DNA of 64,000 nucleotides. It comes from Lichenicoccus sp963693035 (GTDB lineage Bacteria > Pseudomonadota > Alphaproteobacteria > Acetobacterales > Acetobacteraceae). The first letter of the stretch is position 1; each line of letters begins with the position of its first letter. Below, piece after piece: positions 17,810-26,031 of this stretch. Under the pieces are notes generated by a model that saw only the letters and a list, made by a program, of their open reading frames with translations, was not told the origin of the DNA and ran no database searches. The DNA lies in the NCBI GenBank assembly GCA_963693035.2, contig CAXMMQ010000003.1:434001-498000 (forward strand), in the 5' to 3' direction. The position numbers and the translations under genes were made by a program.

Positions 17810-18922
17810 ATGAGGACGCCATCGATGCAGCCGCCGAAGGCCGAGATTGTGCCGGTCCGCAGCCGCTACGAACTGCTCGACGGCCTGCGCGGACTCGCGG
17901 CCGTGGCCGTGATGTTCTACCATTTCGATCGTCGGGCCGGCGGCCCGGTCTGGGTGCCGCATGGCTGGCTGGCGGTCGATTTCTTCTTCATGCTCAGCGG
18001 CTTCGTGCTGGCGCACTCCTATTCCGCACGGCTGCCGGGCATGACCCTGCTCAGATTCCTCCATCTGCGCGCGATGCGCCTGCTACCGCTGAGCATGCTG
18101 GGCGTCCTGTTGGGGGCCGGCTACTTCCTCCTGCGCTGGGCGGCACAGGCGCCCACGCCCGATGACGTGTCGCACGTCACGGTCGCGACCGTCCTCAACC
18201 TGCTGCTGATCCCCAACCTGCAGCCCGGTGGCGTGACCGGGGACTGGCTGTTCCCGGGCAACAACGTGCTCTGGTCGCTGATGCTGGAAGTCCTCGTGAA
18301 CATCGTCTGGGCGGCCATCGTGATCTATACCGGCAAGGCCCTGCTCAGTGCGCTGTCGCTGGCTGCCGCCCTGCTCCTGGTCATGCTCGCGCACCAGAAT
18401 GCGTCCCTCAACCTGGGCTTCACCTGGGGCACGCTGCCGGGCGGCGCCGCGCGCACCATGTTCGGCTTCTTCGTCGGCGTGCTGCTGTGGCAGGTGAGGC
18501 CGCTGCCGGTGCCGTCGCGCACCATCCCCTGGGTCGCAAGCTTCGCCTTGGTCGCGGTGTTCTGCATCCCCGACACCCACTGGCAGGTCGACCTGCTGAT
18601 GGTGCTGGTGGCACTCCCGGCCATCCTGTGGCTGTCGATCGGCGTGGAATACCGGCCCGAGCGGGCGGGCATGCGCCTGCTGGGCGAGATCTCGTATCCG
18701 CTCTACGTGATCCACATGCCGATCCTGATGCTACTGGCCGGCTGGCTGAAGCAACACCGCCCGGACCTGCACGGCAGCGCCTGGATCGACCTGGCCGCCC
18801 TGCCGATCTTGCTCGGCGCCTGGCTCGCGCAGCGCTACTATGACCAGCCGGTCCGCCGGTTCCTGGAACGCGGCCGCCGTTCGCCTCCAGCCGTGGGACG
18901 CCTCTCCAACGCCCGATCCTGA
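17810..18922 (+). CDS. Acyltransferase family 3 (OafA/ExoZ-like)
   Basis: A 370 aa integral membrane acyltransferase with about 10 hydrophobic segments. The N-terminal family motif is RYELLDGLRGLAAVAVMFYHF (about 18-38), including the conserved histidine, followed by the FFFMLSGFVLAHSY signature (about 61-74). Members transfer acetyl or other acyl groups to exopolysaccharide or O-antigen. A second in-frame ATG (17825) is possible. The upstream 156 bp holds no gene; it is AT-richer than its surroundings and is the likely promoter region. Substrate unknown; the context suggests decoration of the polysaccharide made by the preceding genes. Confidence 0.88.
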   Translation: MRTPSMQPPKAEIVPVRSRYELLDGLRGLAAVAVMFYHFDRRAGGPVWVPHGWLAVDFFFMLSGFVLAHSYSARLPGMTLLRFLHLRAMRLLPLSMLGVLLGAGYFLLRWAAQAPTPDDVSHVTVATVLNLLLIPNLQPGGVTGDWLFPGNNVLWSLMLEVLVNIVWAAIVIYTGKALLSALSLAAALLLVMLAHQNASLNLGFTWGTLPGGAARTMFGFFVGVLLWQVRPLPVPSRTIPWVASFALVAVFCIPDTHWQVDLLMVLVALPAILWLSIGVEYRPERAGMRLLGEISYPLYVIHMPILMLLAGWLKQHRPDLHGSAWIDLAALPILLGAWLAQRYYDQPVRRFLERGRRSPPAVGRLSNARS

Positions 18923-18927
18923 ACGGC

Positions 18928-20316
18928 TCAGACCATCGCGTGCGACTGCGGGATAGGCGGCGGTACTCGCGCTTCCGCCAGCGCGCCCGCCTGGCGGTCC
19001 GCGAGTTGGGCCTCGTTGAAGCCGTCGATCAGTTCGTGGAACATGCGGTACCAGTTCAGTTTCGCGTCCAGGCGCAGGAAGGCGCTGCCCAGACCGACAG
19101 CGGAGCGGTCGATCAGCACGAACTCGCGCGGCGGTTTGACGCCGCCGGTGCGCTGCAGCCCGGCATGCACCTTTTCCAGCACCGCACGCCCGTAGGTCGG
19201 ATCACTGGATTGCTGGATCGAGCGCACCCGGTCCTGCAGCAGCGGCTCGTAGAGGAACTTCGCCCACTCGTTCAGCACCGCCATCTTCTCCTTGGTGATG
19301 TCGGTGAAGCCCCAGGTCTCATAGGCATGGTGGGCGCGCTCGGTGTCGTCGTGCTGCATCGCTTCATAGAGATCGATGATGCCGCGCACGAATTGCGGCC
19401 GGAAGATCCGGATCGCGCCGAAATCAAGCAGGTTCAGCCCATCGTCGGCGCGCACCTGGAAGTTGCCCAGATGCGGATCGCCATGGATGATGCCGTAGCG
19501 ATAGAGCGGCCGGTACCAGGCCCCGAACAGGGCGGTGGCGATCGCATTGCGGCTCTCCGCGGACGCATCGCGCTCCAGCCGCTGCCGAAAGCTCTCGCCG
19601 TCGAGCCAGTTCATCGTCAGCAGCCGCGCGGTGGACAGCGCTTCGAGCGGCTCCGGCACGCTGACCTGCGGGAAATCGCCCAGCATCAGCCGATACAGCC
19701 GCAGGTGCGAGGCTTCCCGCGCATAGTCGAGCTCCTCGCGCAGCCGCTCGGCCAGTTCCTTGTAGATCTCGTCCTGCTGGATCGCATTGTCGATGCGGTG
19801 ATACAAATTCATCGCCACGCGCAACTGCCGCAGGTCGGCGTCCACCGTGGACGCCATGTCCGGATATTGCAGCTTGCAGGCGACCACGGTGCCGTCCGGC
19901 AGCACGCCGCGATGCACCTGGCCCAGGCTCGCCGCGGCGGCCGCCTCGCGACCGAAGCTGCGAAACCTGCGCTCCCAGTCCGGTCCGAGTTCGGCGGCCA
20001 TGCGCCTGCGCACGAACGACCACCCCATCGCCGGCGCGTTCGCCTGCAACTGCGCGAGTTCGGCGGCATATTCCGCCGGCAGCGCATCGGGAATGGTCGA
20101 GAGCAGTTGCGCCACCTTCATCAGCGGCCCCTTCAGGCCGCCGAGCACGGCACGCAGATCCTCGGCATGCGCGCCCTTGTTGGTGCGCAACCCGAAGCGC
20201 TCGCCGGCGATGCGGGCCGCGATACCGCCGACCGCGCCCGAGGTGCGCGCGAGACGCCTGAGCTCCCCGAACACGCTGGACGCGCGGTCGAGGTCGGACG
20301 GCCGCTTGTCGGCCAT
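18928..20316 (-). CDS. ABC1/UbiB-family atypical kinase (AarF-like)
   Basis: A 462 aa protein-kinase-like ATPase of the ABC1 (UbiB/COQ8) family. The N-terminal signature reads LKGPLMKVAQLLSTIPDALP, so the usual KxGQ is KVAQ here. The nucleotide-binding lysine is in VACKLQYP. The catalytic loop is HGDPHLGNF, and the metal-binding LLDFGAIR follows. UbiB proteins support ubiquinone synthesis or lipid handling, but this soluble, shorter subfamily has no proven role. The start ATG overlaps the stop of the upstream M3 peptidase gene by one base (TGATG), so the two are translationally coupled. Confidence 0.9.
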   Translation of the reverse strand: MADKRPSDLDRASSVFGELRRLARTSGAVGGIAARIAGERFGLRTNKGAHAEDLRAVLGGLKGPLMKVAQLLSTIPDALPAEYAAELAQLQANAPAMGWSFVRRRMAAELGPDWERRFRSFGREAAAAASLGQVHRGVLPDGTVVACKLQYPDMASTVDADLRQLRVAMNLYHRIDNAIQQDEIYKELAERLREELDYAREASHLRLYRLMLGDFPQVSVPEPLEALSTARLLTMNWLDGESFRQRLERDASAESRNAIATALFGAWYRPLYRYGIIHGDPHLGNFQVRADDGLNLLDFGAIRIFRPQFVRGIIDLYEAMQHDDTERAHHAYETWGFTDITKEKMAVLNEWAKFLYEPLLQDRVRSIQQSSDPTYGRAVLEKVHAGLQRTGGVKPPREFVLIDRSAVGLGSAFLRLDAKLNWYRMFHELIDGFNEAQLADRQAGALAEARVPPPIPQSHAMV

Positions 20317-22142
20317 CAGGCGCGCTCCAGCTCGTCGATGAAGCCCGCGATCACGTCGAGCCCGCGCCGCCAGAACGCAGGGTCCGACGCATCGAGTCCG
20401 AACGGTGCCAGCAGCTCGCGATGCCGCCTGGTGCCGCCGGCGCGCAGCATCTCGAGATACTTGGCCTGGAAGCCGGGATGGCCGTCCGCGAAGACGCCGT
20501 ACAGCGCATTCACCAGGCAGTCCCCGAACGCGTAGGCGTAGACATAGAACGGCGAGTGCACGAAGTGCGGCACGTACGCCCAGAACACGTCGTATTCGGG
20601 CGTGAGGTTGAAGGCCGGTCCGAGGCTCTCGGTCTGCACCTGGCGCCACAGCGTGCCGATGCGTTCGGGCAGCAGCTCGCCGGACCTGCGTTCGTCGTGC
20701 AGCAGGGTCTCGAACCGGTAGAAGGCGATCTGCCGCACCACGGTGTTCAGCATGTCCTCGACCTTGCCGGCCAGCATCAGCCGTCGCCGTTCGGGATCGG
20801 TCTCGCTGTCGAGCAGTGCCCTGAAGGTCAGCATCTCGCCGAACACGCTGGCGGTCTCGGCAAGGGTCAGCGGCGTGCCCGACATCAGGTAGCCCTGCTC
20901 GGCGGCCAGGATCTGGTGGATGCCGTGGCCGAGCTCGTGCGCCAGCGTCATCACGTCGCGCGCGCGGCCGTGATAGTTCAGCAGGATGTAGGGGTGCGCG
21001 GACGGCACCGTCGGATGCGCGAACGCGCCGCCGGACTTGCCCGGACGCAGGCGCGCATCGATCCACGGCCGGTCGAAGAAGCGTTGCGCGATCGCTCCGA
21101 TCCGCGGATCGAAGCCCTGGTAGGCGCCGAGCACGCGCGCGCGCGCCTCGTCCCATGGGATCGTGCGGTTCGTATCGCCCGGCAGCGGCGCGTTGCGGTC
21201 CCAGTGCTCGAGCGTCTCGAGGCCGAGCCACTTCGCCTTCAGCGCGTAGTAGCGGTGCGACAGCCGAGCATAATCGCCGGAGACCGCATCGACCAGCGCG
21301 TCGACCACCTCGTCCTCGACCATGTTGCCGCGGTTGCGCGAGCTGCCCGGGCGCGGATAGCGCCGCCAGCCGTCGGTGATCGACTTGTCCTTGGCGATGG
21401 TGTTGGTGATCAGCGAGAACAGCTTGATGTTGCGCTCGAACAGCGTGCCGATGGCTCGCCCCGCCTGCTCGCGTACGCCGCGGTCGCGATCGGCCAGCCG
21501 GTTCAGCGCGTCGCCGACGGTCAGCTCCTCCTCGCCGATGGTGACCCGCAGGCCGGCCATGGTCTCGTCGAACAGCCGGCTCCAGGCCGAGCGTCCGGTG
21601 ACCTCCTTTTCATGCAGCACGCGCTCGATCTCGTCGGACAGCTGGTGCGGCCGGAACACCAGCAGGTCGCGCAGGAACGGCTGCCAGCGCGCCAGCGCCG
21701 GGTCCTCCAGGTGCCGCTCGAGTTCGGCCGGATCAAGGCGGTTCAGCTCCAGCGTGAAGAAGACGAGGTCGGTGCCGATGGCAGTGATGCGCTCGTTCAC
21801 GGACTGGGTGAACTTCGCCACCCGGCTGTCCGACGAGTTGCCGGCGAACAACAGGCTGGCAAACGAGGACGCGCGGCCGAGCTGCTCGTCGATCCGCTCG
21901 TATTCGGCGATCGCGGCGGCAAGGGTCTGCGCGCCGTAGCCACCGAGCCGGCCGGCATGGGCGGCGGCGAACGCATGCGCCGACGACGCGGCGGCGTCGA
22001 GGTCGGCGGCGAGCGCCGGGCTGTCGGTGCCGGCATAGAGGTCGGACAGATCCCATTCCGGCAGGTCGGCGACGGTTTCGTGTTCGGTGCCCAGGTCGGA
22101 GGCGGCGGAGGCGGAAGCGAAGGCCGAAGCGGACTCGGGCAT
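20316..22142 (-). CDS. pepF: M3 family oligoendopeptidase (PepF-like)
   Basis: A 608 aa zinc metallopeptidase that degrades oligopeptides in the cytoplasm. The thermolysin-like zinc site HELGHGIH is followed by the downstream ligand glutamate in LTLAETASVFGE, as in the M3 family. The mostly helical N-terminal half (about 20-330) encloses the substrate channel. The frame extends upstream to 22418, but the ATG at 22142 directly precedes a plausible N-terminus. It is co-transcribed with the ABC1 kinase. The upstream intergenic region contains repeat copy A. Confidence 0.92.
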   Translation of the reverse strand: MPESASAFASASAASDLGTEHETVADLPEWDLSDLYAGTDSPALAADLDAAASSAHAFAAAHAGRLGGYGAQTLAAAIAEYERIDEQLGRASSFASLLFAGNSSDSRVAKFTQSVNERITAIGTDLVFFTLELNRLDPAELERHLEDPALARWQPFLRDLLVFRPHQLSDEIERVLHEKEVTGRSAWSRLFDETMAGLRVTIGEEELTVGDALNRLADRDRGVREQAGRAIGTLFERNIKLFSLITNTIAKDKSITDGWRRYPRPGSSRNRGNMVEDEVVDALVDAVSGDYARLSHRYYALKAKWLGLETLEHWDRNAPLPGDTNRTIPWDEARARVLGAYQGFDPRIGAIAQRFFDRPWIDARLRPGKSGGAFAHPTVPSAHPYILLNYHGRARDVMTLAHELGHGIHQILAAEQGYLMSGTPLTLAETASVFGEMLTFRALLDSETDPERRRLMLAGKVEDMLNTVVRQIAFYRFETLLHDERRSGELLPERIGTLWRQVQTESLGPAFNLTPEYDVFWAYVPHFVHSPFYVYAYAFGDCLVNALYGVFADGHPGFQAKYLEMLRAGGTRRHRELLAPFGLDASDPAFWRRGLDVIAGFIDELERA

Positions 22143-22301
22143 AGGGATGCGTGATCCTGTGATGGGCGAACGTGTATCTATGGCGCGCACCACGCCGCTC
22201 CAACCCACGTCCGGCGGCGCTACCCGCCTGGCACGCGAAAGAGTGAGGCGGAGGCCTCCCGGCGGAGGCCCCCGACGGGCAGCATGCGAGGCGATCCGCT
22301 G

Positions 22302-22406
22302 CTGGAGCATGATCAAGTCGATCATGCTCAGCTTGTCGTCTGATAGAGCAGCTTTATCCGACACTCGGGATCGCAAAGCGATACCAGGTGTCGGATGCTG
22401 CGCTAG
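22302..22406 (-). repeat. MITE-like repeat, copy A (diverged, inverted)
   Basis: A 105 bp sequence that is the reverse complement of copies B (24285-24390) and C (27585-27690), with many substitutions but the same two-hairpin design. It fills most of the 274 bp gap between the pepF and tolC starts and ends 10 bases before the tolC ATG. It therefore probably forms part of the tolC 5' untranslated region or promoter. Being the most diverged of the three, it looks like the oldest insertion. Confidence 0.8.
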
Positions 22407-22416
22407 AAGCGCCCGC

Positions 22417-24078
22417 ATGAATGCACCGCCGCCCCGCCTCGCCCGCCTGACGCTGCTCGTCGGGCTGATCGCGGCGGCGCCGCACGCAGCGCGAGCCGAA
22501 ACGGCGCCGGCGATCCAGCTCCCTCCCTCGCCGATGAGCCTGATGCAGGCGCTCGATGCGACCTATGACGGCAATCCCCGCCTGCTGGCCGCGCGCGCGC
22601 AGCTCCGGCAGACCGACGAGGGCGTGCCGACGGCGCTCGCCGGCTGGCGGCCGAGGCTCTATCTCGAGGGCCAGATCGGGCTCGGCGTGTACCAGAACCG
22701 CTCCGACACGCTGCACTATCCAGAGCATCGCGCGCCGCAGGACTACGAGCTCAGCCTGACCCAGACGCTGTATGCCAGCGGGCGGGTGAGCGATGCGCTT
22801 GCCATCGCCAAGGTGCGGGTGCTGGCGCAGCGGGCGACGCTCGCGGCAAGCGAGCAGCAGGTGCTGCTGGCGGCCGGGAGCGCCTATCTCGACGTGGTGC
22901 GCGACCGCGAGATCCTGCGGCTCGACAGCCGCGAGGAGGCGGTGCTGGCGCGCACGCTGCGGGCCAATGGCGTCGAGCTTGCCGCCGGCGACATCACCCA
23001 GGCCGACGTCGCGCAGTCCGAGGCGCGGCTCGACCGCCAGCGCGCCGCCACCGCCGCCGCCGCCGCCGAGGTCACCGCGGCCGAGGCGGCGTTCGAGGAC
23101 ACGGTGGGCGTGCAGCCCGGCGACGTCGTGCTGCCGGAGACGGATTTCAACCTGCCCGCCACCGAGACCGAGGCGCTCGGCCTGGCCCAGGACGCCAATC
23201 CGGCGCTGCAGGCGGCGCACCACCTGCTCGAGGCAAGCCGGCTCGGTGTCGATCTGGCGCGCGACCAGTTGCTGCCCCTGGTCACCCTGAACGGGCTGCT
23301 CGAGCGCCAGCGCCAGTACGAGTACGACCTGTATTCGCAGAGCGTGAACGTGGCGCAGGCACTGGTGCAGCTCACGGTGCCGATCTACCAGGGGGGTGCG
23401 GCGTTCTCCGCGGTGCGGCAGGCCAAGGAGGGCAACGTGCAGGCGCAGGAGCTGGTCGACCAGGCCTCGCGGGACGCCACGCAATCGGTGCGTACCGCCT
23501 GGGCACGAATGTTGGCGGCCCGCGAGCGCGTCCTCGATGAGGGCCGGGCGACCGGTTCCGATCGGCTTGCCGAGCAGGGCCTGGCGGGGCAGCAATCGGT
23601 CGGCGCGCGCACCACCATCGACCTGCTGAACGCCCAGCAGGAGACGCTGTCGAGCGAGGTGGCCAAGATCACCGCGCGCACCGACCTGCTGACCGCCGAG
23701 CTGATGCTGCTGGATGCGACCGGCGGCCTGACCCTGGAGCAGCTCGACGGCGCGCATCCGCGCTACGATCCGCGCGCGCACTACCGCGCGGTGCGCTCGC
23801 AGTGGCTGGGCACGTCACCCCCGCACGAGGATCGCGTCTGGCCGATCGCGTCGCCGCGCCCGGGGGACATCGGTCAGTGCGAAATCTCTCTCGCACGTCC
23901 GGCTTGGCCCCGGTGTCTACGTCATGATTGTTCCCGAGGAGGTGCTGCTGGAGGGGGTGGACATGGACTTGCGCGGTCATGGTCGTTGCGTCGAGATGCC
24001 TCTCGCGGCGCTGCCGACGATCCCTGCCAACGACCTGGTCCGCCGCAACGCGAACACCCTGTGCGCGAACAACGATGA
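22417..24078 (+). CDS. tolC: TolC-family outer membrane efflux protein
   Basis: Outer-membrane channel-tunnel protein. The N-terminus is a Sec signal peptide (RLARLTLLVGLIAAAPHAARAE, cleavage near residue 28). Two OEP repeats follow, with conserved features YDGNPRLLAARAQLR, YLDVVRDREIL, then ARTTIDLLNAQQETL and AELMLLDATGGLT. It should pair with the EmrAB-type pump genes about 4-7 kb away or with other pumps. The frame yields 553 aa, but homology should end near residue 475 (after QWLGTSPP). The remaining ~75 residues are arginine/glycine-rich and look like untranslated flanking DNA now read through. This hints at loss of the original stop. Confidence 0.88.
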   Translation: MNAPPPRLARLTLLVGLIAAAPHAARAETAPAIQLPPSPMSLMQALDATYDGNPRLLAARAQLRQTDEGVPTALAGWRPRLYLEGQIGLGVYQNRSDTLHYPEHRAPQDYELSLTQTLYASGRVSDALAIAKVRVLAQRATLAASEQQVLLAAGSAYLDVVRDREILRLDSREEAVLARTLRANGVELAAGDITQADVAQSEARLDRQRAATAAAAAEVTAAEAAFEDTVGVQPGDVVLPETDFNLPATETEALGLAQDANPALQAAHHLLEASRLGVDLARDQLLPLVTLNGLLERQRQYEYDLYSQSVNVAQALVQLTVPIYQGGAAFSAVRQAKEGNVQAQELVDQASRDATQSVRTAWARMLAARERVLDEGRATGSDRLAEQGLAGQQSVGARTTIDLLNAQQETLSSEVAKITARTDLLTAELMLLDATGGLTLEQLDGAHPRYDPRAHYRAVRSQWLGTSPPHEDRVWPIASPRPGDIGQCEISLARPAWPRCLRHDCSRGGAAGGGGHGLARSWSLRRDASRGAADDPCQRPGPPQREHPVREQR

Positions 24079-24284
24079 AGAACCACCATCGTCCGACACC
24101 GGCGCGCGACGTCTTGATCCAGGGACGCAAGCCCGAGCAATGATGCTCGGCCGCATGCGGCGCCGGCGGTTCAGCATGCTTAGGCCGCATCAGGATGGCG
24201 ACCCGCTCCGACCAATCCCTGATCACCGGGACCAGCGCGCCGGATCGTCCACCGCCATCTGCACCCGGCGGCGGAGCCATCCGG
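24079..24284. other. Gene-poor decayed stretch after tolC
   Basis: Between the tolC stop and repeat copy B I see no recognisable gene. A plus-strand open frame from ATG 23924 to 24370 would overlap the tolC tail and run into the repeat. Its product matches nothing I know and has no distinct ribosome-binding site. With the abnormal tolC tail and the DUF3667 remnant beyond the repeat, the whole 23.85-24.8 kb interval looks like degraded sequence. Confidence 0.5.
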
Positions 24285-24390
24285 CTAGAGCAGCATCCGA
24301 TCACTTGGAATCGCTGCGCGATGCCAAGTGTCGGATAAAGCTGCTCTATCAAACGACAAGCGGAGCATGATCGATCGGATCATGCTCTAG
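24285..24390 (+). repeat. MITE-like repeat, copy B
   Basis: A 106 bp element with imperfect 18 bp terminal inverted repeats: CTAGAGCAGCATCCGATC against CTAGAGCATGATCCGATC, 16 of 18 matching. Inside are two strong hairpins, one with arms around TCACTTGG/CCAAGTG and a terminal GAGCATGATC/GATCATGCTC. It matches copy C at 104 of 106 positions in the same orientation, 3,300 bp away. It abuts the DUF3667 remnant exactly at its broken end, so it probably inserted there or marks a rearrangement. TA at both ends would suit an IS630/Tc1-type target, but no transposase is present. Confidence 0.85.
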
Positions 24391-24788
24391 CACCCGGTTC
24401 GGACCGACCGAGGCGTGCGCGATCGCCGCGTCCAGCCTGGGCAGGCCCTCGGCACCGCTCACTTCGCTGAACGAGATGGTCGCCCGATTTCGCTCGCCGG
24501 AAGATGCACCGGCGCGCGGCTCGCACCGACCCCGGACAGCACAACGAAGAACCACCGCAGCGGCGGGATCTGCGAGGCCTTCGGCCGGCAAGAGCTGGCC
24601 AGCAGCAGCAAGGTGCGCCACGGCCGGCTGTCGGCATGAATTCCGATCTCGACGAACTCGTGCGCGAGATGCCGCAGCGAGCGGTGGCCGCCATGCGCGT
24701 CCTGGCCGCACGCATGGCAGCATTGGCCAGGCAGCCCGGTGCCGCAGTTCAGGCACCCGGCCGGGTCATGCCGCAGGGACCGCGTCAC
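24391..24788 (-). pseudogene. Remnant of a DUF3667 (zinc-ribbon membrane) protein gene
   Basis: The minus strand begins (ATG 24788) with a two-CxxC zinc ribbon, CLNCGTGLPGQCCHACGQ. The DUF3667-type motif HRSLRHLAHEFVE and HADSRPWRTLLLLA follow. About 15 residues of the usual LT-x2-Y-x2-G-x-RA segment then seem deleted before SQIPPLRWFFVVL. The frame reaches a stop at 24459. In another frame, family-like sequence (GAEGLPRLDAAIAHA) continues to 24391, where repeat copy B begins. The transmembrane C-terminal half is absent. The gene is therefore truncated, frameshifted and cut by the repeat. The function of the intact family is unknown. Confidence 0.65.
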
Positions 24789-24815
24789 CTCCTGTCCGGT
24801 CCCGCCGATGCGGTG

Positions 24816-25958
24816 TCAGGATGCCGGTCGCTCGAAGGCCGGTCCGGAGGCCGGATCATGCGCCTCGGTGTCGCCCAGCACGTCGACCACGTAGCCTTCG
24901 CGGATGGCCACCATCGCGGCGGCGGCCAGCGGCGTGCCCATGACGACGCCGAGCGGCCCGAACACCGTGCCGGCGGCGGCCAGCGACAGCAGCGTGAGTG
25001 CCGGCGGCAGCTCGACCAGCCGGCGCTGCACCAGCGGCGACAGCACGTAGCCCTCGATGAAGTGGCACAGCACGAACACCAGCGCGGCATAGAGCGCGGT
25101 GTCCGGCCCGACCGACAGCGCCACCAGCACCGCCGGGATGCCGGCCAGCGCCGCGCCGAAATACGGCACGAAGGTCATCAGCCCGGCCAGCACGCCGAGA
25201 GCGAGCGGCACCGGCACATGCAGCAGCTTGAGCCCGACCGCGGTCACGATGCCGATCACCACCATGTCGATGATCTGGCCGAGCAGCCAGCGTCGCACGG
25301 TGCGGCCGACCTCGCGCATGATGCCCAGTGCCCGCGGGCGATGGCGTATGGCGATCAGCCGCAGCATGCCACGCTGGTACAGCGCCGGCGAGATCGCGAG
25401 ATACAGCGCGGTGATCAGCACCAGGATCAGGTCGGCGAGCACGCCCAGCGTCAGGCCCGCGACCTTGAAGGCCGGCGCCGTGATCTGGCCGGCGTTCGGA
25501 ACGCTGCCCGACATGTGCTGCCTGATGGTCTGGCCCCAGGAGGTGCTGCCGTAGCGTTGCGAGAGGGTGTCGAACTCACCGGAAAGCTTGCCGAGCAGCT
25601 CGGCGCCCTGGTGCGTGAGTTGCGGCCCGATCCACCAAAGGCCGCCGCCGATCACGCCCAGGATCAGCAGGCTGATCAGGCCGAGCATCAGCTTGGCGGG
25701 CAGGTGCAGCAGTCGCGCCGACGCATCCGCCGCACCGCGCAGAGAGCAGCCCAGCAGCACCGCGAAGAACAGCAGCAGCACCTCGTGCGAAAAAAGATAC
25801 AGCACGAAGCCGGCGGCAGCGGCCAGGGCGGCGATGCGCAGGATGCCCATGATCTGCGCGGTTGAGACGCGCACCGGCCCGACATCCGCCTCGCGGGTCG
25901 CCGGTACCGGCGGCGCCTCGGGCAGCCCCGGATCGTCGTGTTGCGTCGTGTCGAGCAT
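24816..25958 (-). CDS. AI-2E family transporter (PerM/YdiK-like permease)
   Basis: A 380 aa inner-membrane protein with about 8 hydrophobic segments in the pattern of the AI-2E exporter family. A pair of N-terminal helices (about 36-60) is followed by a long soluble region with ISALLILGV-like helices. The conserved C-terminal core includes GLMTFVPYFGAALAGIPAV and HFIEGYVLSPLVQRRLVELPP. Substrates of the family are mostly unproven (autoinducer-2, ions, small solutes). The ATG at 25958 has a better-spaced GGA ribosome-binding core than the longer start at 26009. It follows the EmrB-type gene on the same strand by 22-73 bp depending on start. Confidence 0.86.
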   Translation of the reverse strand: MLDTTQHDDPGLPEAPPVPATREADVGPVRVSTAQIMGILRIAALAAAAGFVLYLFSHEVLLLFFAVLLGCSLRGAADASARLLHLPAKLMLGLISLLILGVIGGGLWWIGPQLTHQGAELLGKLSGEFDTLSQRYGSTSWGQTIRQHMSGSVPNAGQITAPAFKVAGLTLGVLADLILVLITALYLAISPALYQRGMLRLIAIRHRPRALGIMREVGRTVRRWLLGQIIDMVVIGIVTAVGLKLLHVPVPLALGVLAGLMTFVPYFGAALAGIPAVLVALSVGPDTALYAALVFVLCHFIEGYVLSPLVQRRLVELPPALTLLSLAAAGTVFGPLGVVMGTPLAAAAMVAIREGYVVDVLGDTEAHDPASGPAFERPAS

Positions 25959-26031
25959 GCCGGCGGTTCCAGTCGGTGCGATAGTCCGCAAGCGGAACGA
26001 CTGGCGCATGCTTCCGGTTGCCCGGCCTCTC

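Noticed and set aside
18928..20316. Defective ABC1 kinase because KxGQ reads KVAQ
   Set aside because: As I recall it, this substitution is common in the short alphaproteobacterial subfamily, and the other catalytic motifs (VACK, HGDPHLGN, LLDFG) are intact.
23924..24370. A 148-codon plus-strand frame after tolC
   Set aside because: No recognisable domain or ribosome-binding site; overlaps the tolC tail and runs into repeat copy B.
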